Shown: positions 6,622 through 15,680, numbered from the stretch's first letter. The stretch: DNA of 64,000 nucleotides from an uncultured Colwellia sp. (GCA_913057925.1 CAJXPG010000003.1:1-64000); one strand, 5' to 3'. Notes: a model not told the origin generated them from the sequence alone. Program-made: numbers and translations.

Positions 6622-7170
6622 ATGAAGTTAACCATAGGATTATTGTCCTTTATCATACTTTTGGGGTGCTCAGGTGAGAGTAACTCAAGTTTTGATAAGT
6701 CAACTCAGGCAATGAATGAACCGGAAAACAAGGAATCAAAAATGTTAGGGATCTTTGGCAAAACGGAGCATGAAAATTATACCGTTTCATCCCCCCTTGA
6801 AGGTAGGCTAATTAAGGGTGGTAAGCCTATGGCTAATACTAAAATTATTAGACGACTTCGTTGGAATGGAAATGACGAAGGAGTGGTTGATGAATTCCTC
6901 ACTGATGATAAAGGTTATTTTTCAATCCCTGCCCGAGAAGAATTGTTATCGTTAGGGAAGTTGACTCAGTTTGTTAGTAATGTAGAGCTATTTTCTGAGT
7001 CAGAGTCCGATGAGAATTTTTTCTGGTACAGTAACAAATTTAGTGGTGAAGTCTATTCTGACTTTGAAACCCCAATCAAAGAACTCGTCTGTGATATCAG
7101 TGATAAAGAGAGCCGCGTGGAGTTAAAACACGGAGCTATTTTTTCTAAGTGTAAGTGGCAAAAAAGTTAA
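6622..7170 (+). CDS. Lipoprotein, second tandem paralogue (DUF6795-like)
   Basis: It has the same length (182 residues) and layout as its upstream neighbour: lipobox LLGC at residues 13-16, linker, then SPLEGRLIKGGKPMANTKI and IRRLRWNGNDEGVVDEFLTD. The two proteins differ mainly in the linker and in the last 60 residues, and both end in a Cys-Lys-Trp (CKW) motif. The upstream 60-70 bases are also similar (both contain TAAGCTT and CCTAAAAAGT.CGT shortly before the ATG), so the duplication took the leader with it. It lies 22 bases before the lipase gene and is probably co-transcribed with it. Confidence 0.75.
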   Translation: MKLTIGLLSFIILLGCSGESNSSFDKSTQAMNEPENKESKMLGIFGKTEHENYTVSSPLEGRLIKGGKPMANTKIIRRLRWNGNDEGVVDEFLTDDKGYFSIPAREELLSLGKLTQFVSNVELFSESESDENFFWYSNKFSGEVYSDFETPIKELVCDISDKESRVELKHGAIFSKCKWQKS

Positions 7171-7192
7171 ATAAAAATCTAAGGAATAGAAA

Positions 7193-8356
7193 ATGGCAAA
7201 TGAATTGCAACCCCATCAAGTAGCAAAAATAGCGGAAGAAGTTTATGATGTTAATTCCGGTAATCTAAGGGCTTTTAAGGCATTCCTCTCCAATGGCTTA
7301 TTCTCGCAGAAAGATAATTCAACCTTAAAACTCAATGCAACAGTGGGCGGAAAGCTTCTTCTTTCTGCACAAGATGGTTTTGGTGTTTGCGCTATGGGCG
7401 GAAAAGGTTATGAAAAGGATGTATTCCTTATTTTTCGAGGAACGACTACCGCTAATAATAAAGCTGACTTTGTTACAGATGGCAATATTGGCCTAACTAG
7501 ATCTAGTTCAGGCCATATGGTGCATGTTGGATTTAACGATACTTTTACTAGCATGTTACCGCAAATCAGATCCTTTTTAGCCAAGAATAAAGTCACTGGT
7601 ACAGTGCACTGCATCGGACACAGTTTGGGCGGCGCAGTCGCATCGCTTGCGGCAGATTGGTTAAAGAAAAAAGCAGGTAAAAGTGTCAAGTTATACACCT
7701 TTGGTGCCCCGCGAGTGGGTACTTACTTTTTCGCAAAAAGTACTACTGATACGCTAAAGGTAGAGAATATTCACCGAGTTTATCATCAGACTGATCCTGT
7801 ACCTATGGTTGCATTATTTCCATTTATGCAGGCCCCATATAATTCAAGCGGGCATTTCATATCCTCATCAGAACTGGTTTTTAGTGGTGCGGCTCATAAA
7901 ATGGGGAAGTACATTGACTCAGTGAGAAGTAAAAACTGGACGGCACTTAATAGTGTTCCAGATGAGCCTTATGACGTTGAGTGGGCAATTGAACAATGGT
8001 TAAACTCTAAAAGGTATACTAATGCAGACTCTCCAACCTTTTTACGCTGGGCTGAGTCGGCACTTATTTATGTACTTAAGAAGATTGGCATAAACGTTGT
8101 TGCAGCATTACAAGGTGCAGTGATGGGTATTTCTACCTTGGCAGATAAACTTGCGTATATACTCTCTAAAGGTATAGATTTAGCTGATAATATTAGCTAT
8201 TGGGTAATTCGTTTTATGCGCCGAATTATGCAAGCTTTAGGCATGAAAGTCGCCGAGAAAAAAGAAGAGTTAACTCGAAGTCTTATTCGTACTGCATTGT
8301 TACGCTTAACTAGAAAAAACTACGATAACGCACAACGCGCTATTCGCAAGATTTAG
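7193..8356 (+). CDS. Class 3 lipase with C-terminal helical region
   Basis: This 387-residue protein has a class 3 lipase domain at about residues 1-250. The nucleophile is S144 in GHSLGG, the likely acid D201 in TDPVP, and the likely His H235 in SGAAHKMGKY; VFLIFRGTTT supplies the oxyanion strand. There is no signal peptide. Residues 270-350 form a hydrophobic, helix-rich tail that could insert in or bind membranes. AAGGAATAG precedes the ATG. A cytoplasmic lipase without export signal, beside two outer-membrane-type lipoproteins, resembles type VI secretion phospholipase effectors such as V. cholerae TseL with its lipoprotein immunity. No secretion genes are in the window, so this is a hypothesis; a housekeeping lipase is the alternative. 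Confidence 0.85.
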   Translation: MANELQPHQVAKIAEEVYDVNSGNLRAFKAFLSNGLFSQKDNSTLKLNATVGGKLLLSAQDGFGVCAMGGKGYEKDVFLIFRGTTTANNKADFVTDGNIGLTRSSSGHMVHVGFNDTFTSMLPQIRSFLAKNKVTGTVHCIGHSLGGAVASLAADWLKKKAGKSVKLYTFGAPRVGTYFFAKSTTDTLKVENIHRVYHQTDPVPMVALFPFMQAPYNSSGHFISSSELVFSGAAHKMGKYIDSVRSKNWTALNSVPDEPYDVEWAIEQWLNSKRYTNADSPTFLRWAESALIYVLKKIGINVVAALQGAVMGISTLADKLAYILSKGIDLADNISYWVIRFMRRIMQALGMKVAEKKEELTRSLIRTALLRLTRKNYDNAQRAIRKI

Positions 8357-8398
8357 CTTGAAGCCTGTGAATAGAGTTCGTTGTACTAGGAGAAGCAA

Positions 8399-8572
8399 GT
8401 GATAATACTTAAGTTATTTGCTTCTTTATTACTGCTTGCTTGTATTTTTGTCGGCACAAAAAAAGCCGATGCTAAAACCCATAACCCTAATCATCGCCCG
8501 TTAGCCGAATATATGACGGGTTTTATTTTCACCTTTGGTGGTGTGTGGGGACTGTATGCATTGTGGTGGTAA
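8399..8572 (+). CDS. Small membrane protein after the lipase
   Basis: A 57-residue frame starts with GTG and has a strong AGGAG six bases before it. It encodes MIILKLFASLLLLACIF, then a short polar stretch with KKADAKTHNPNHRPLAEYM, then a second hydrophobic segment ending YALWW. The layout is an N-terminal helix or uncleaved signal plus one membrane helix. I know no family. The 42-base gap to the lipase gene, with no terminator in it, suggests co-transcription. Confidence 0.55.
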   Translation: MIILKLFASLLLLACIFVGTKKADAKTHNPNHRPLAEYMTGFIFTFGGVWGLYALWW

Positions 8573-8722
8573 TGTTATGTGTAAACTTTATTGTGTGGTT
8601 TATTTAATTTTAACGCCATTAATATAAGTTCTGCTCAGCGGATAAAATTCTAAATCCGCTGTTAAAGCTATTATTAAGCAGCTAAAATCTCTGCACTGAT
8701 TATTTCTAATGCTATAAACTCA

Positions 8723-9871
8723 ATGAAAAAGAAGACTTTATTAGTCACCGAAGCTGTTAACAATTTACTTAGTAACAGTGCGGTTCCTGCAACACTAACC
8801 ATTGAACAGTGCGCCAAAGCTTTAGCTATGAGCATGACATCTTTTCGTCGTAAACTCAGTCAAGAAGAAACAAGCTTTAAACTTATCCAAAATAAGTTTT
8901 TAAATGAACTTTGTGTTGATGCCTTATTAACTAAACAAGTAAGTATTGATGACTTAGTGGTGAAGCTAGGTTATTCAGAACGTGCTACTTTTGAACGCGC
9001 TTTTCGTCATAAATTTGGTATTTACCCTGTTCAGTTTCGCGAGCTTGCACAAGTAGGGAGTGACAAGCATTATCAACAGAGTTTGATTGCAATTGCTCAA
9101 GAAATGCCACCATTACCAAAAAGCTGTCAACAATTGCTAAAAGAGGTTGAGCAAGACAGTTTTGATATGCAAAGAGCCATTGATATTGTTAATGCTGATC
9201 CCATTTTTACTGGCAGAGTGCTAGGGCTTGCCAGTAAAGCTATTTATGGTAAAACGCCAAAAGATATTCAAGAAGCGGTAAGTCGGAATCTCGGGGTAAA
9301 TACCGTGGTTAATTTAGCCGTGATCTTTGGTGTTAAAGATGCACTAGCCGCGCATGTAGATCAGCAAGTTATCACCCAATGTACTGATGCTTTTTTAATA
9401 GCACCTAGTTTTTTTCAATTGATGCGTAAAGAACTAAAAAATAAAGTAAAATTTGATGTTGTTACGTGTGAGCAAGTACTGGTGTTTGCTTTGTTGGGTA
9501 TGTTATTGCTTTGTCATAAAAAAGCCCTAAAACATCAGCTGGTATTGCACTCTATACAAGGGGTTACTCACTTAGATTCTCTCAACCATCATATCATCGA
9601 AACAATGGGGATTAGTATCTATGGTGCTTCAAGTGTGATGTTATCTTTGTGGCATATTGATGCCAGTATTATTAAGCAGTTGAGTCGCTTAGATAAAATT
9701 AGTCAGAATAACGTTGCCACTAACAAGGAAGATGATTACTTATTATTTATGCTTTCATGTCTCTATTTTGTCGCAACAAAGCAGCAAGACTATAGCGAGC
9801 TAGAGCAAAAAGCTGAATTATTGGGGCTTGATAATTTTGCCGCAATAAAAACACTGTTAATGAATTACTAA
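8723..9871 (+). CDS. AraC-type DNA-binding domain fused to an HDOD domain
   Basis: This 382-residue protein combines two modules. Residues about 22-108 are an AraC-type double helix-turn-helix (LTIEQCAKALAMSMTSFRRKLS, then VSIDDLVVKLGYSERATFERAFRHKFGIYPVQFRE). Residues about 112-310 form an HDOD domain (EMPPLPKSCQQLLKEVEQDS, IVNADPIFTGRVLGLASKAIY). HDOD domains are HD-like signalling modules without the metal-binding HD pair and often act in chemotaxis or secretion control. AraC domains usually sit at the C-terminus; here the DNA-binding part leads. No good ribosome binding site is seen before the ATG. A terminator follows. Confidence 0.85.
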   Translation: MKKKTLLVTEAVNNLLSNSAVPATLTIEQCAKALAMSMTSFRRKLSQEETSFKLIQNKFLNELCVDALLTKQVSIDDLVVKLGYSERATFERAFRHKFGIYPVQFRELAQVGSDKHYQQSLIAIAQEMPPLPKSCQQLLKEVEQDSFDMQRAIDIVNADPIFTGRVLGLASKAIYGKTPKDIQEAVSRNLGVNTVVNLAVIFGVKDALAAHVDQQVITQCTDAFLIAPSFFQLMRKELKNKVKFDVVTCEQVLVFALLGMLLLCHKKALKHQLVLHSIQGVTHLDSLNHHIIETMGISIYGASSVMLSLWHIDASIIKQLSRLDKISQNNVATNKEDDYLLFMLSCLYFVATKQQDYSELEQKAELLGLDNFAAIKTLLMNY

Positions 9872-9926
9872 TAGTGATTGGCATAACGGTTATGCGTGGC
9901 TATATATTTAGAGGTAGATAAAAAGT

Positions 9927-9979
9927 AACTTTCTCAGCCACTCTTTTATAAGAGTAGGGGGCTGGCTGAGAAAGTTTTT
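9927..9979 (+). terminator. Terminator after AraC-HDOD gene
   Basis: A perfect 14-bp stem (AACTTTCTCAGCCA and complement) encloses a smaller inner hairpin (CTCTT/AAGAG) and is followed by five T. Confidence 0.8.
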
Positions 9980-10030
9980 AATGGGCGAGCATTAATTTGG
10001 GGATTTACTTGTCGTTATCGCTTTAACGCT

Positions 10031-10065
10031 AAGTTAAGTTAAGTTAAGTTAAGTTAAGTTAAGTT
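10031..10065 (+). repeat. Pentanucleotide tandem repeat (AAGTT)7
   Basis: Seven exact copies of AAGTT run into the 3' end of the PEP-CTERM gene. On the coding strand the repeat reads AACTT, and the frame hits TAA in the second copy it enters, so changes in copy number would not alter the protein. A copy-number polymorphism between strains is likely. Confidence 0.9.
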
Positions 10066-10785
10066 TTTTAAGTGACGGCGCGAAATTAGCACTAAAGCAA
10101 ATAGAGATAATGCGAAAGTTGACGGCTCAGGGATATCGGTTACTGAAGTATCGTTTAGTTTAAATAGAGAAACATTATCTATTAAGCCACCAACAGAGTT
10201 TTGTTTACCAAAAGCGGCAAAACTTAAATTCATCGACTCAGCTTCAGCAGTCAACACAATTGATTGCACAGTCCAATCAGGTTTGTTTTTTCTTTCACCG
10301 TCAACACTTAGGGCGGTATCCATGGTGAAATCAAATGCTAAATCTTGATCGTACCAAAAGACATTGATGCCATTATCGTTTCTTTTATTCGTTCTGGGCT
10401 TATATGAGAACTCTAATAAATATTGTGCGCCCAAGGTTAATTGTTCAAGGGATTGTGTCATTGCAGCATTAGATGAACCACGAGGGTGGGAGTCTAGTTC
10501 AATATGCTGGTTACCATCAGCCGATGTTGTTACGATATTTTTTTGCAGCTCTATGCCATTACCTGCGCTTGTTACCCACCCAGGCAATGCGTAGAATACA
10601 TCCCAGCCGCGCTTTTTGTGAGAAAAGTCTTGTAAGTCTGTATTGTGTACCAGACCTTGAGACGAAGAGTTATCAGCGAAAACTACTTGTTCAAAGCTGC
10701 CATTGGTGATCAATGAAGCATGAGTCGATATGCTGGAAAACAGCAAAGCGCTTGCAAGCAGTGATTTAGAGGTTCCTTTAAACAT
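10054..10785 (-). CDS. PEP-CTERM sorting-signal exported protein
   Basis: This 243-residue protein has a signal peptide (about 1-23, STHA) and a beta-rich domain that begins LITNGSFEQ, the opening of DUF642-like and choice-of-anchor domains. It ends with the PEP-CTERM tripartite tail: IPEPSTFALS, a hydrophobic helix, and the basic end SRRHLKN. Such proteins are cut by an exosortase and end up in the envelope or exopolysaccharide matrix. No exosortase is in the window. The domain may bind carbohydrate, by family analogy only. The gene is alone, convergent with the terminator at 9927. Confidence 0.85.
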   Translation of the reverse strand: MFKGTSKSLLASALLFSSISTHASLITNGSFEQVVFADNSSSQGLVHNTDLQDFSHKKRGWDVFYALPGWVTSAGNGIELQKNIVTTSADGNQHIELDSHPRGSSNAAMTQSLEQLTLGAQYLLEFSYKPRTNKRNDNGINVFWYDQDLAFDFTMDTALSVDGERKNKPDWTVQSIVLTAEAESMNLSFAAFGKQNSVGGLIDNVSLFKLNDTSVTDIPEPSTFALSLFALVLISRRHLKNLT

Positions 10786-10969
10786 TATAGTTCTCCTAAT
10801 AATAAATTTAATGATAAGAATTATAATGATACGAACACATTGAATATATGGCTAAACTGTCCAGTTTGATCATTTCACTTTATTTTATCTAAACGTTAAC
10901 TGTTATACGCTGTTAATCCAGTTGAGTTAAAATGCGTCTGTTTTATAAACCAAATTGAAAATTTATTTT

Positions 10970-11602
10970 ATGATTACACTTTATTATATACATGATCCTA
11001 TGTGCAGCTGGTGTTGGGGCTATCGTCCAATCTGGGATGCATTACAGCGAGCCTTACCAAATGTTGTTGATGTTGTGTATGTTGCTGGCGGCTTAGCAAG
11101 TGACTCAAATGAAGCAATGCCCAAGGCGCAGCAACAAATGATTCAACAACACTGGCGAACTATTGAGAGTAAGTTAGGCACACGGTTTAACTTTAATTTT
11201 TGGCAAGAAAACACGCCAAGACGCTCAACGTTTAATGCGTGCCGAGCGGCAATTGCAGCAGATAAGCAGGGCTATCAAGCTCAGATGGTAGATGCTATTC
11301 AGCAAGCGTATTATTTGCGTGCGTTAAACCCTTCAGATGTTGAGGTCTTGATAACTTTAGCGAAAGAATTAAACGATAATTCAGCTGATTTTAATCTGGC
11401 AGCATTTATTAATAGCATTAACTCTGAAGATGTCGAGCAAGAGCTGCAAAAGCAAATTTCGCTTGCTCGGGCATTATCTCAACAAGGCTTTCCATCATTA
11501 GTGCTTGAGGTCAATGGTAAGCGTCAAGAAATACCGGTGAACTATACTGATCACCACATTACTCTGGATTTAATACAAGAGATCATTAACGGTAACTCAT
11601 AA
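10970..11602 (+). CDS. DsbA-family thioredoxin-fold protein
   Basis: This 210-residue protein opens with a beta strand and the active site CSWC at residues 12-15 (DPMCSWCWGYRPIW). An all-helical insertion follows, and the thioredoxin cis-Pro strand lies in GFPSLVLEVNG near the C-terminus. It is like the FrnE/2-hydroxychromene isomerase-type branch of DsbA. There is no signal peptide, so it should be cytoplasmic, with a role in thiol-disulphide exchange or glutathione-linked chemistry. I start at the ATG at 10970; a TTG at 10955 would add five residues. Confidence 0.85.
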   Translation: MITLYYIHDPMCSWCWGYRPIWDALQRALPNVVDVVYVAGGLASDSNEAMPKAQQQMIQQHWRTIESKLGTRFNFNFWQENTPRRSTFNACRAAIAADKQGYQAQMVDAIQQAYYLRALNPSDVEVLITLAKELNDNSADFNLAAFINSINSEDVEQELQKQISLARALSQQGFPSLVLEVNGKRQEIPVNYTDHHITLDLIQEIINGNS

Positions 11603-11645
11603 TATCAAGTCCCTATCTTATTTAGGGCAGGTGAAACTGTTAAAC

Positions 11646-11674
11646 AAAAAAGCGATGCTAGGCATCGCTTTTTT
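11646..11674. terminator. Bidirectional terminator
   Basis: A 13-bp perfect stem AAAAAAGCGATGC with a three-base loop and T/A runs on both sides serves the convergent DsbA-like and DUF5916 genes. Confidence 0.85.
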
Positions 11675-11697
11675 GTGGTTATGATTAAGGACAAGAT

Positions 11698-13959
11698 TTA
11701 CATTTGCCACGCATAGCTGAACTTGGTAAATACTGCCCGTTCATCTCGCGTCAACTCAGCTAAGCTATCATCTTGAAAGCCGCCGTCTGAGTAGCCGACA
11801 AAAAACAGTGTTTGCGGGTTAATTTTATAGGAGTAAATTAGTTGGCTTGAGAAGAATTTATCGTTTTCATCAGGGCGATCTTCTATGTCGTCATAATCAT
11901 ACAAGTCTGCATCTCGGGCAATATCAGTATATTGCAGTACGAGCTTTAAGCGGCTGCGCATGCTGAATTGGTAACTTAAACGAATGTCAGCTTGGTGTGC
12001 GGTAAATAAGCGCCCGTCATCAACATCAAGGTGAGAATAATTGTAATTGATGCTGGCGTTGATATGACGATTAACATCCCATTCGGTAAATGCTTCAACC
12101 AATACGCCATCACCTAGTTGCGTGTTGGCATAATCTATTTGCTTACCTATGCGAAAGAAGCTACCTATTTGTGTATTGGCAACGGGTTTCATTTCCGCAT
12201 ACATCATAAACTGAGTTTCATCGAAGTATTGCTCGTCGTAAAGTTTCTCTCTATGGACAACACCAAAGTTAGTGAAAAACTGCTTTTGGCCTTCTAATGT
12301 GCCGTGAATCTCATATTCTTGTTCTAGCATCTTGCCGTCTTGGTCGTGGGTTTTATCCCAATCACCAAAATAGCCCCACTGAGTTAAGGTATCGTCACTA
12401 TCACCGTAGTATGTTCTACGGCCACCTAACACAACTCGCTCAATATTAGCGCGAGACTGAAAACCTAAGTCAGCGCGGAAATCCTCACCAATATTGGTGT
12501 AACCGGCTCTTAAATTGTAATCTCGGGTGCTGTGTTCATAATTGACACTAAAAGCGGTATCTCGTTGTTTTTCAGTGACATCGTAATCATCGATGATCAT
12601 TTGTGGGTTTTTACTATCGGATTGCGCCACTTGGTACTCAATAGTATCTGCCTGACTAAGCCAGTAGGTACCATCTAACGAGACTAACGTGTTGTGATAC
12701 TCGTCATTTTGACGATGAGTCATTAAAACACCGACGTTACTGCGTTCGCCCACATCCATTTTGTAGCGGCCAATGGCAACATTAGATGATTCATCTAGGG
12801 TCGCAACGTCTGAGCCTTGATTACCCGGCATTAAAAATGAAGTGTTATTATCGTTCGCTATCATTAAGCCATAACTGTGACCATCATTTTTACCGGTTAA
12901 CTTAACACCACCATCTGGATCGGCAATGTTACGGGTATGCACAAAATTAAAGTTTGTGGTGTCAAAATAAGAAGCACCATCTAAGAAGAAGGGTCTTTTT
13001 TCAGGATAAAATAAAGAATAAGTATTGTTAACGTCTAATTGACCAGCATCGGCTTCTACTTGAGAAAAGTCTGGGTTTAACGTGGCATTTAATACGATAT
13101 CTTGCGTTAAGCCCCAGCGAACATCGAGTCCTGGCTCTACCTCAATATCACCATTGTCCCACTCACCAGGCACATCAGGCTTTTCATCAGCTCTTGAAAC
13201 GGTAAGGGTTGGCGTTAACTGGAAATTTTTACCGGGTTTTATGTTTTCAAACCCCTCAACTTGATGAAATTGGCAAAGATTGCATTTAATGTTTCTATCA
13301 AAGATGTTTGTTGCCATTTGAAAGTTAACATCACGTGGGTAGTTTCGCCAACCAGCAATATTCCATACCAGTTTATCATCTGAATCAGGAAAGCGTAGCG
13401 CACTAAAAGGGATGCTGATTTCAACAACATAACCAAAATCAGTGATTTGTCCGGCACTATCCCAAATAGCATCCCAAGAGCTGTCTTCATCCCAACCATC
13501 GGTGTCATCCATTCGAACGTCTGCTTGAGCACCTAACGGATTGACAAAAAATTCATAACCACTGCGTTCATCATTGAAAGTATCAACTATGATGGCAACA
13601 TTATCATCTGACCAAAGGCTGTCTCTATCTCTTAACGAGGCTCTGATTTCTTCAGGGTTTGGATCATAAGCGATAAAAGCGACGTTAAAAGACTTGCCAT
13701 TTTCATAGAAAAACACTTCTGTTTTTACCGGAGGTGCCGTGCCTTCTCCCGGGTTGTTTTCATACTTTAGTTCCATTTTTGTCGCCGTTTTCCATACGGC
13801 TTCATCCATTTTGCCATCAACCTTGATGACCGCTTTGTCATGCGTTAATTGAAAGTGTTCACGCTCGCCTTCTTTAGCGGATAAACTAAGAGGCAGGCTG
13901 CAAGCGATGAGTAATAGAAAAGAGTGGCTAAGTTTTTGGCTGTGTTTCTTCAAAGACAT
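11698..13959 (-). CDS. DUF5916 outer-membrane protein with CBM9-like domain
   Basis: This 753-residue protein has a signal peptide (to about residue 28, SLSA) and a CBM9-like beta-sandwich at about 40-225 (VIKVDGKMDEAVWKTATK, VAFIAYDPNPEEIRASLRDR). The long C-terminal region is full of alternating beta strands with aromatic ends and finishes KFSYAWQM, as outer-membrane barrels do. YPEKRPFFLDGA is a hallmark of DUF5916. These proteins occur near peptidase and TonB systems in Alteromonadales and Bacteroidetes; the function is unknown. The gene stands alone. Positions 14093-14114 upstream hold a possible operator. Confidence 0.85.
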   Translation of the reverse strand: MSLKKHSQKLSHSFLLLIACSLPLSLSAKEGEREHFQLTHDKAVIKVDGKMDEAVWKTATKMELKYENNPGEGTAPPVKTEVFFYENGKSFNVAFIAYDPNPEEIRASLRDRDSLWSDDNVAIIVDTFNDERSGYEFFVNPLGAQADVRMDDTDGWDEDSSWDAIWDSAGQITDFGYVVEISIPFSALRFPDSDDKLVWNIAGWRNYPRDVNFQMATNIFDRNIKCNLCQFHQVEGFENIKPGKNFQLTPTLTVSRADEKPDVPGEWDNGDIEVEPGLDVRWGLTQDIVLNATLNPDFSQVEADAGQLDVNNTYSLFYPEKRPFFLDGASYFDTTNFNFVHTRNIADPDGGVKLTGKNDGHSYGLMIANDNNTSFLMPGNQGSDVATLDESSNVAIGRYKMDVGERSNVGVLMTHRQNDEYHNTLVSLDGTYWLSQADTIEYQVAQSDSKNPQMIIDDYDVTEKQRDTAFSVNYEHSTRDYNLRAGYTNIGEDFRADLGFQSRANIERVVLGGRRTYYGDSDDTLTQWGYFGDWDKTHDQDGKMLEQEYEIHGTLEGQKQFFTNFGVVHREKLYDEQYFDETQFMMYAEMKPVANTQIGSFFRIGKQIDYANTQLGDGVLVEAFTEWDVNRHINASINYNYSHLDVDDGRLFTAHQADIRLSYQFSMRSRLKLVLQYTDIARDADLYDYDDIEDRPDENDKFFSSQLIYSYKINPQTLFFVGYSDGGFQDDSLAELTRDERAVFTKFSYAWQM

Positions 13960-14330
13960 AGAGAGGTTTTCGTTTTATTTATTTTTATTACTGTTATTGT
14001 TGCTTTTTGGCGACAAATGGTTTGTTTCTAGATGTAACAAAAAGTAACAATATGACATGTTTGCTCTCATCACTGTTGCTTCTTCTCAATATAACTACGA
14101 CTTGTATCGTAGTTAAGGGCGATTAATTTTTTTTGCTAACTTACTGCTTTTTGCGAAGAAAAACCCCAAACTGGTATTAAATATTTCCTTAAAAACACTT
14201 TTTAAACCCTTGCTTTTGAGCTCAATAACTTATTGCACATTAGATGTTAGTTTATTGATTAGCACTGTTGTAATAAACTAGTCAACCCTAGGTAAGCCTA
14301 TATTTAACAGTAAGTTGGTCTGCTGGTGTT
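13960..14330. other. Intergenic region with an 8-bp inverted repeat
   Basis: This 371-base gap carries the promoter region of the DUF5916 gene. The only clear structure is AACTACGA/TCGTAGTT at 14093-14114 with a six-base spacer, which could be an operator. There is no reading frame of note. Confidence 0.4.
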
Positions 14331-15521
14331 TTATTGTCTTTGACTTGGCTGATCGACTAACGCCACTGTTTGTGACCAAAATTGACTCGATATTTTACTG
14401 ATTGCATTTGATTCAGCATTGATAACGATAGCAAAACCAATATCTAGATCAGGAGAGTAACCTATGTCTGCTCGAAAACCAGCTACCCAGCCTGAATGAT
14501 AAATAATCGGTAAGTCGTTAAATTGGTAAATACGCCAACCATACCCGTAGTGAGCATCTGTTAAATGATCACGCCAAAACCGGCGGCGTAAGTCTTTCTT
14601 GGTTTTTATTCTTGGTATGGTGATTTCTGCTAAGAGCTCAGGGGAGAGAATATTAGGTTTATGACCTAAGTTGGCAATAAGCCATTTTGCTAAATCGCTA
14701 ATACTTGCATTGACACCGGCGGCAGGGGCTACTTTGTAAAAATCAGGCGTTACTTTCACGGTACGCCAAATGTACTTTTTAATATCACGCCCGTGTTTAT
14801 CTTTTTTGCCTGTTTTCACGCGTTTTCTTAGAATATGAGGTTTTGCAGTGTTTTCTTGTTTTTTAAAAGCATCAATACCCACTGAGGCATGGGTCATATT
14901 TAACGGTGAAAATACCCGCTCTTGTAATAAATTGGAATAACTTTTTTGCTGACTTGCTTCTATAGCCGGTTGTAATAAACCGTAAGCAATGTTTTGATAA
15001 CCATAACATTTTTCTGGCTGACAAATTGGAGTGATTCGATCAAAACGACTGATAATTTTTTCCATACTCCAGTTTTCATGTAGCAGGTTATCGTAAGCAT
15101 TTGGCATCAAGCCCGATGAGTGACTGAGTAAGTGTTTAAGTTGTATTTTATCTGCTGCCCCTTGCGTTGCTAACGCAAAGTTAGGTACATACTTGGTAAT
15201 TGGATCAGAAAGGTTTAATTGCTGCTCTTGGGCAAGCATTGTGGTAATAGTTGCTGCAAAGGTTTTAGAGACGGATGCGAGCCTAAAGACAGTGTGGTTA
15301 TTCACTCGAGCAGATTGTGCTATGTCGGTATAACCAAAGTTTTCTAGCGCGACTATTTTTCCGTCTTTTACTATGGTGTACGCACCACCCGGGATACTGT
15401 AATGGTTCAGTTGTTCATCAACTTGAGCTGAAAATTTTTCATTAAACTGTTTGATATTACTTGATAAAGCAGGGAGGGATAAGAGTGCTGCAAGTAAAAT
15501 ACAGGTATATCGAGAAAGCAT
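14331..15521 (-). CDS. Beta-lactamase-family serine hydrolase
   Basis: This 396-residue exported protein (signal peptide about 1-20) has the class C beta-lactamase/DD-peptidase signature set. SVSK is at residues 83-86 with the nucleophile S83, YQN is the YxN motif in CYGYQNIAYGL, and HSG is in IIYHSGWVAGF as the KTG equivalent. Such proteins are peptidases or esterases acting in the periplasm, and only a few are true beta-lactamases. A basic insertion at about residues 230-255 (ILRKRVKTGKKDKHGRD) is unusual in the family and may be a surface loop. Confidence 0.9.
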   Translation of the reverse strand: MLSRYTCILLAALLSLPALSSNIKQFNEKFSAQVDEQLNHYSIPGGAYTIVKDGKIVALENFGYTDIAQSARVNNHTVFRLASVSKTFAATITTMLAQEQQLNLSDPITKYVPNFALATQGAADKIQLKHLLSHSSGLMPNAYDNLLHENWSMEKIISRFDRITPICQPEKCYGYQNIAYGLLQPAIEASQQKSYSNLLQERVFSPLNMTHASVGIDAFKKQENTAKPHILRKRVKTGKKDKHGRDIKKYIWRTVKVTPDFYKVAPAAGVNASISDLAKWLIANLGHKPNILSPELLAEITIPRIKTKKDLRRRFWRDHLTDAHYGYGWRIYQFNDLPIIYHSGWVAGFRADIGYSPDLDIGFAIVINAESNAISKISSQFWSQTVALVDQPSQRQ

Positions 15522-15680
15522 AAAGGGCTCTTTAGGATGAGAAAAGGCGGCAATTCTAGCGATAAAGACAATAAATAAACAGTCACGCTAGCAAAATAGC
15601 GACTCCAAACAGTACAAAATTCTGAACATAATAAGGAACTTGGTTATAATCATCGCACTTTAGTGACGTAAAAAATATTG

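Noticed and set aside
10031-10065. Repeat array that might be CRISPR or phase-variation tract
   Set aside because: Unit of five bases without spacers rules out CRISPR, and the stop codon repeats in each unit, so copy number does not switch the protein.
14331-15521. True class C beta-lactamase (resistance gene)
   Set aside because: The motifs fit the broad serine-hydrolase family, most members of which are not beta-lactamases, and there is no AmpR-like partner.
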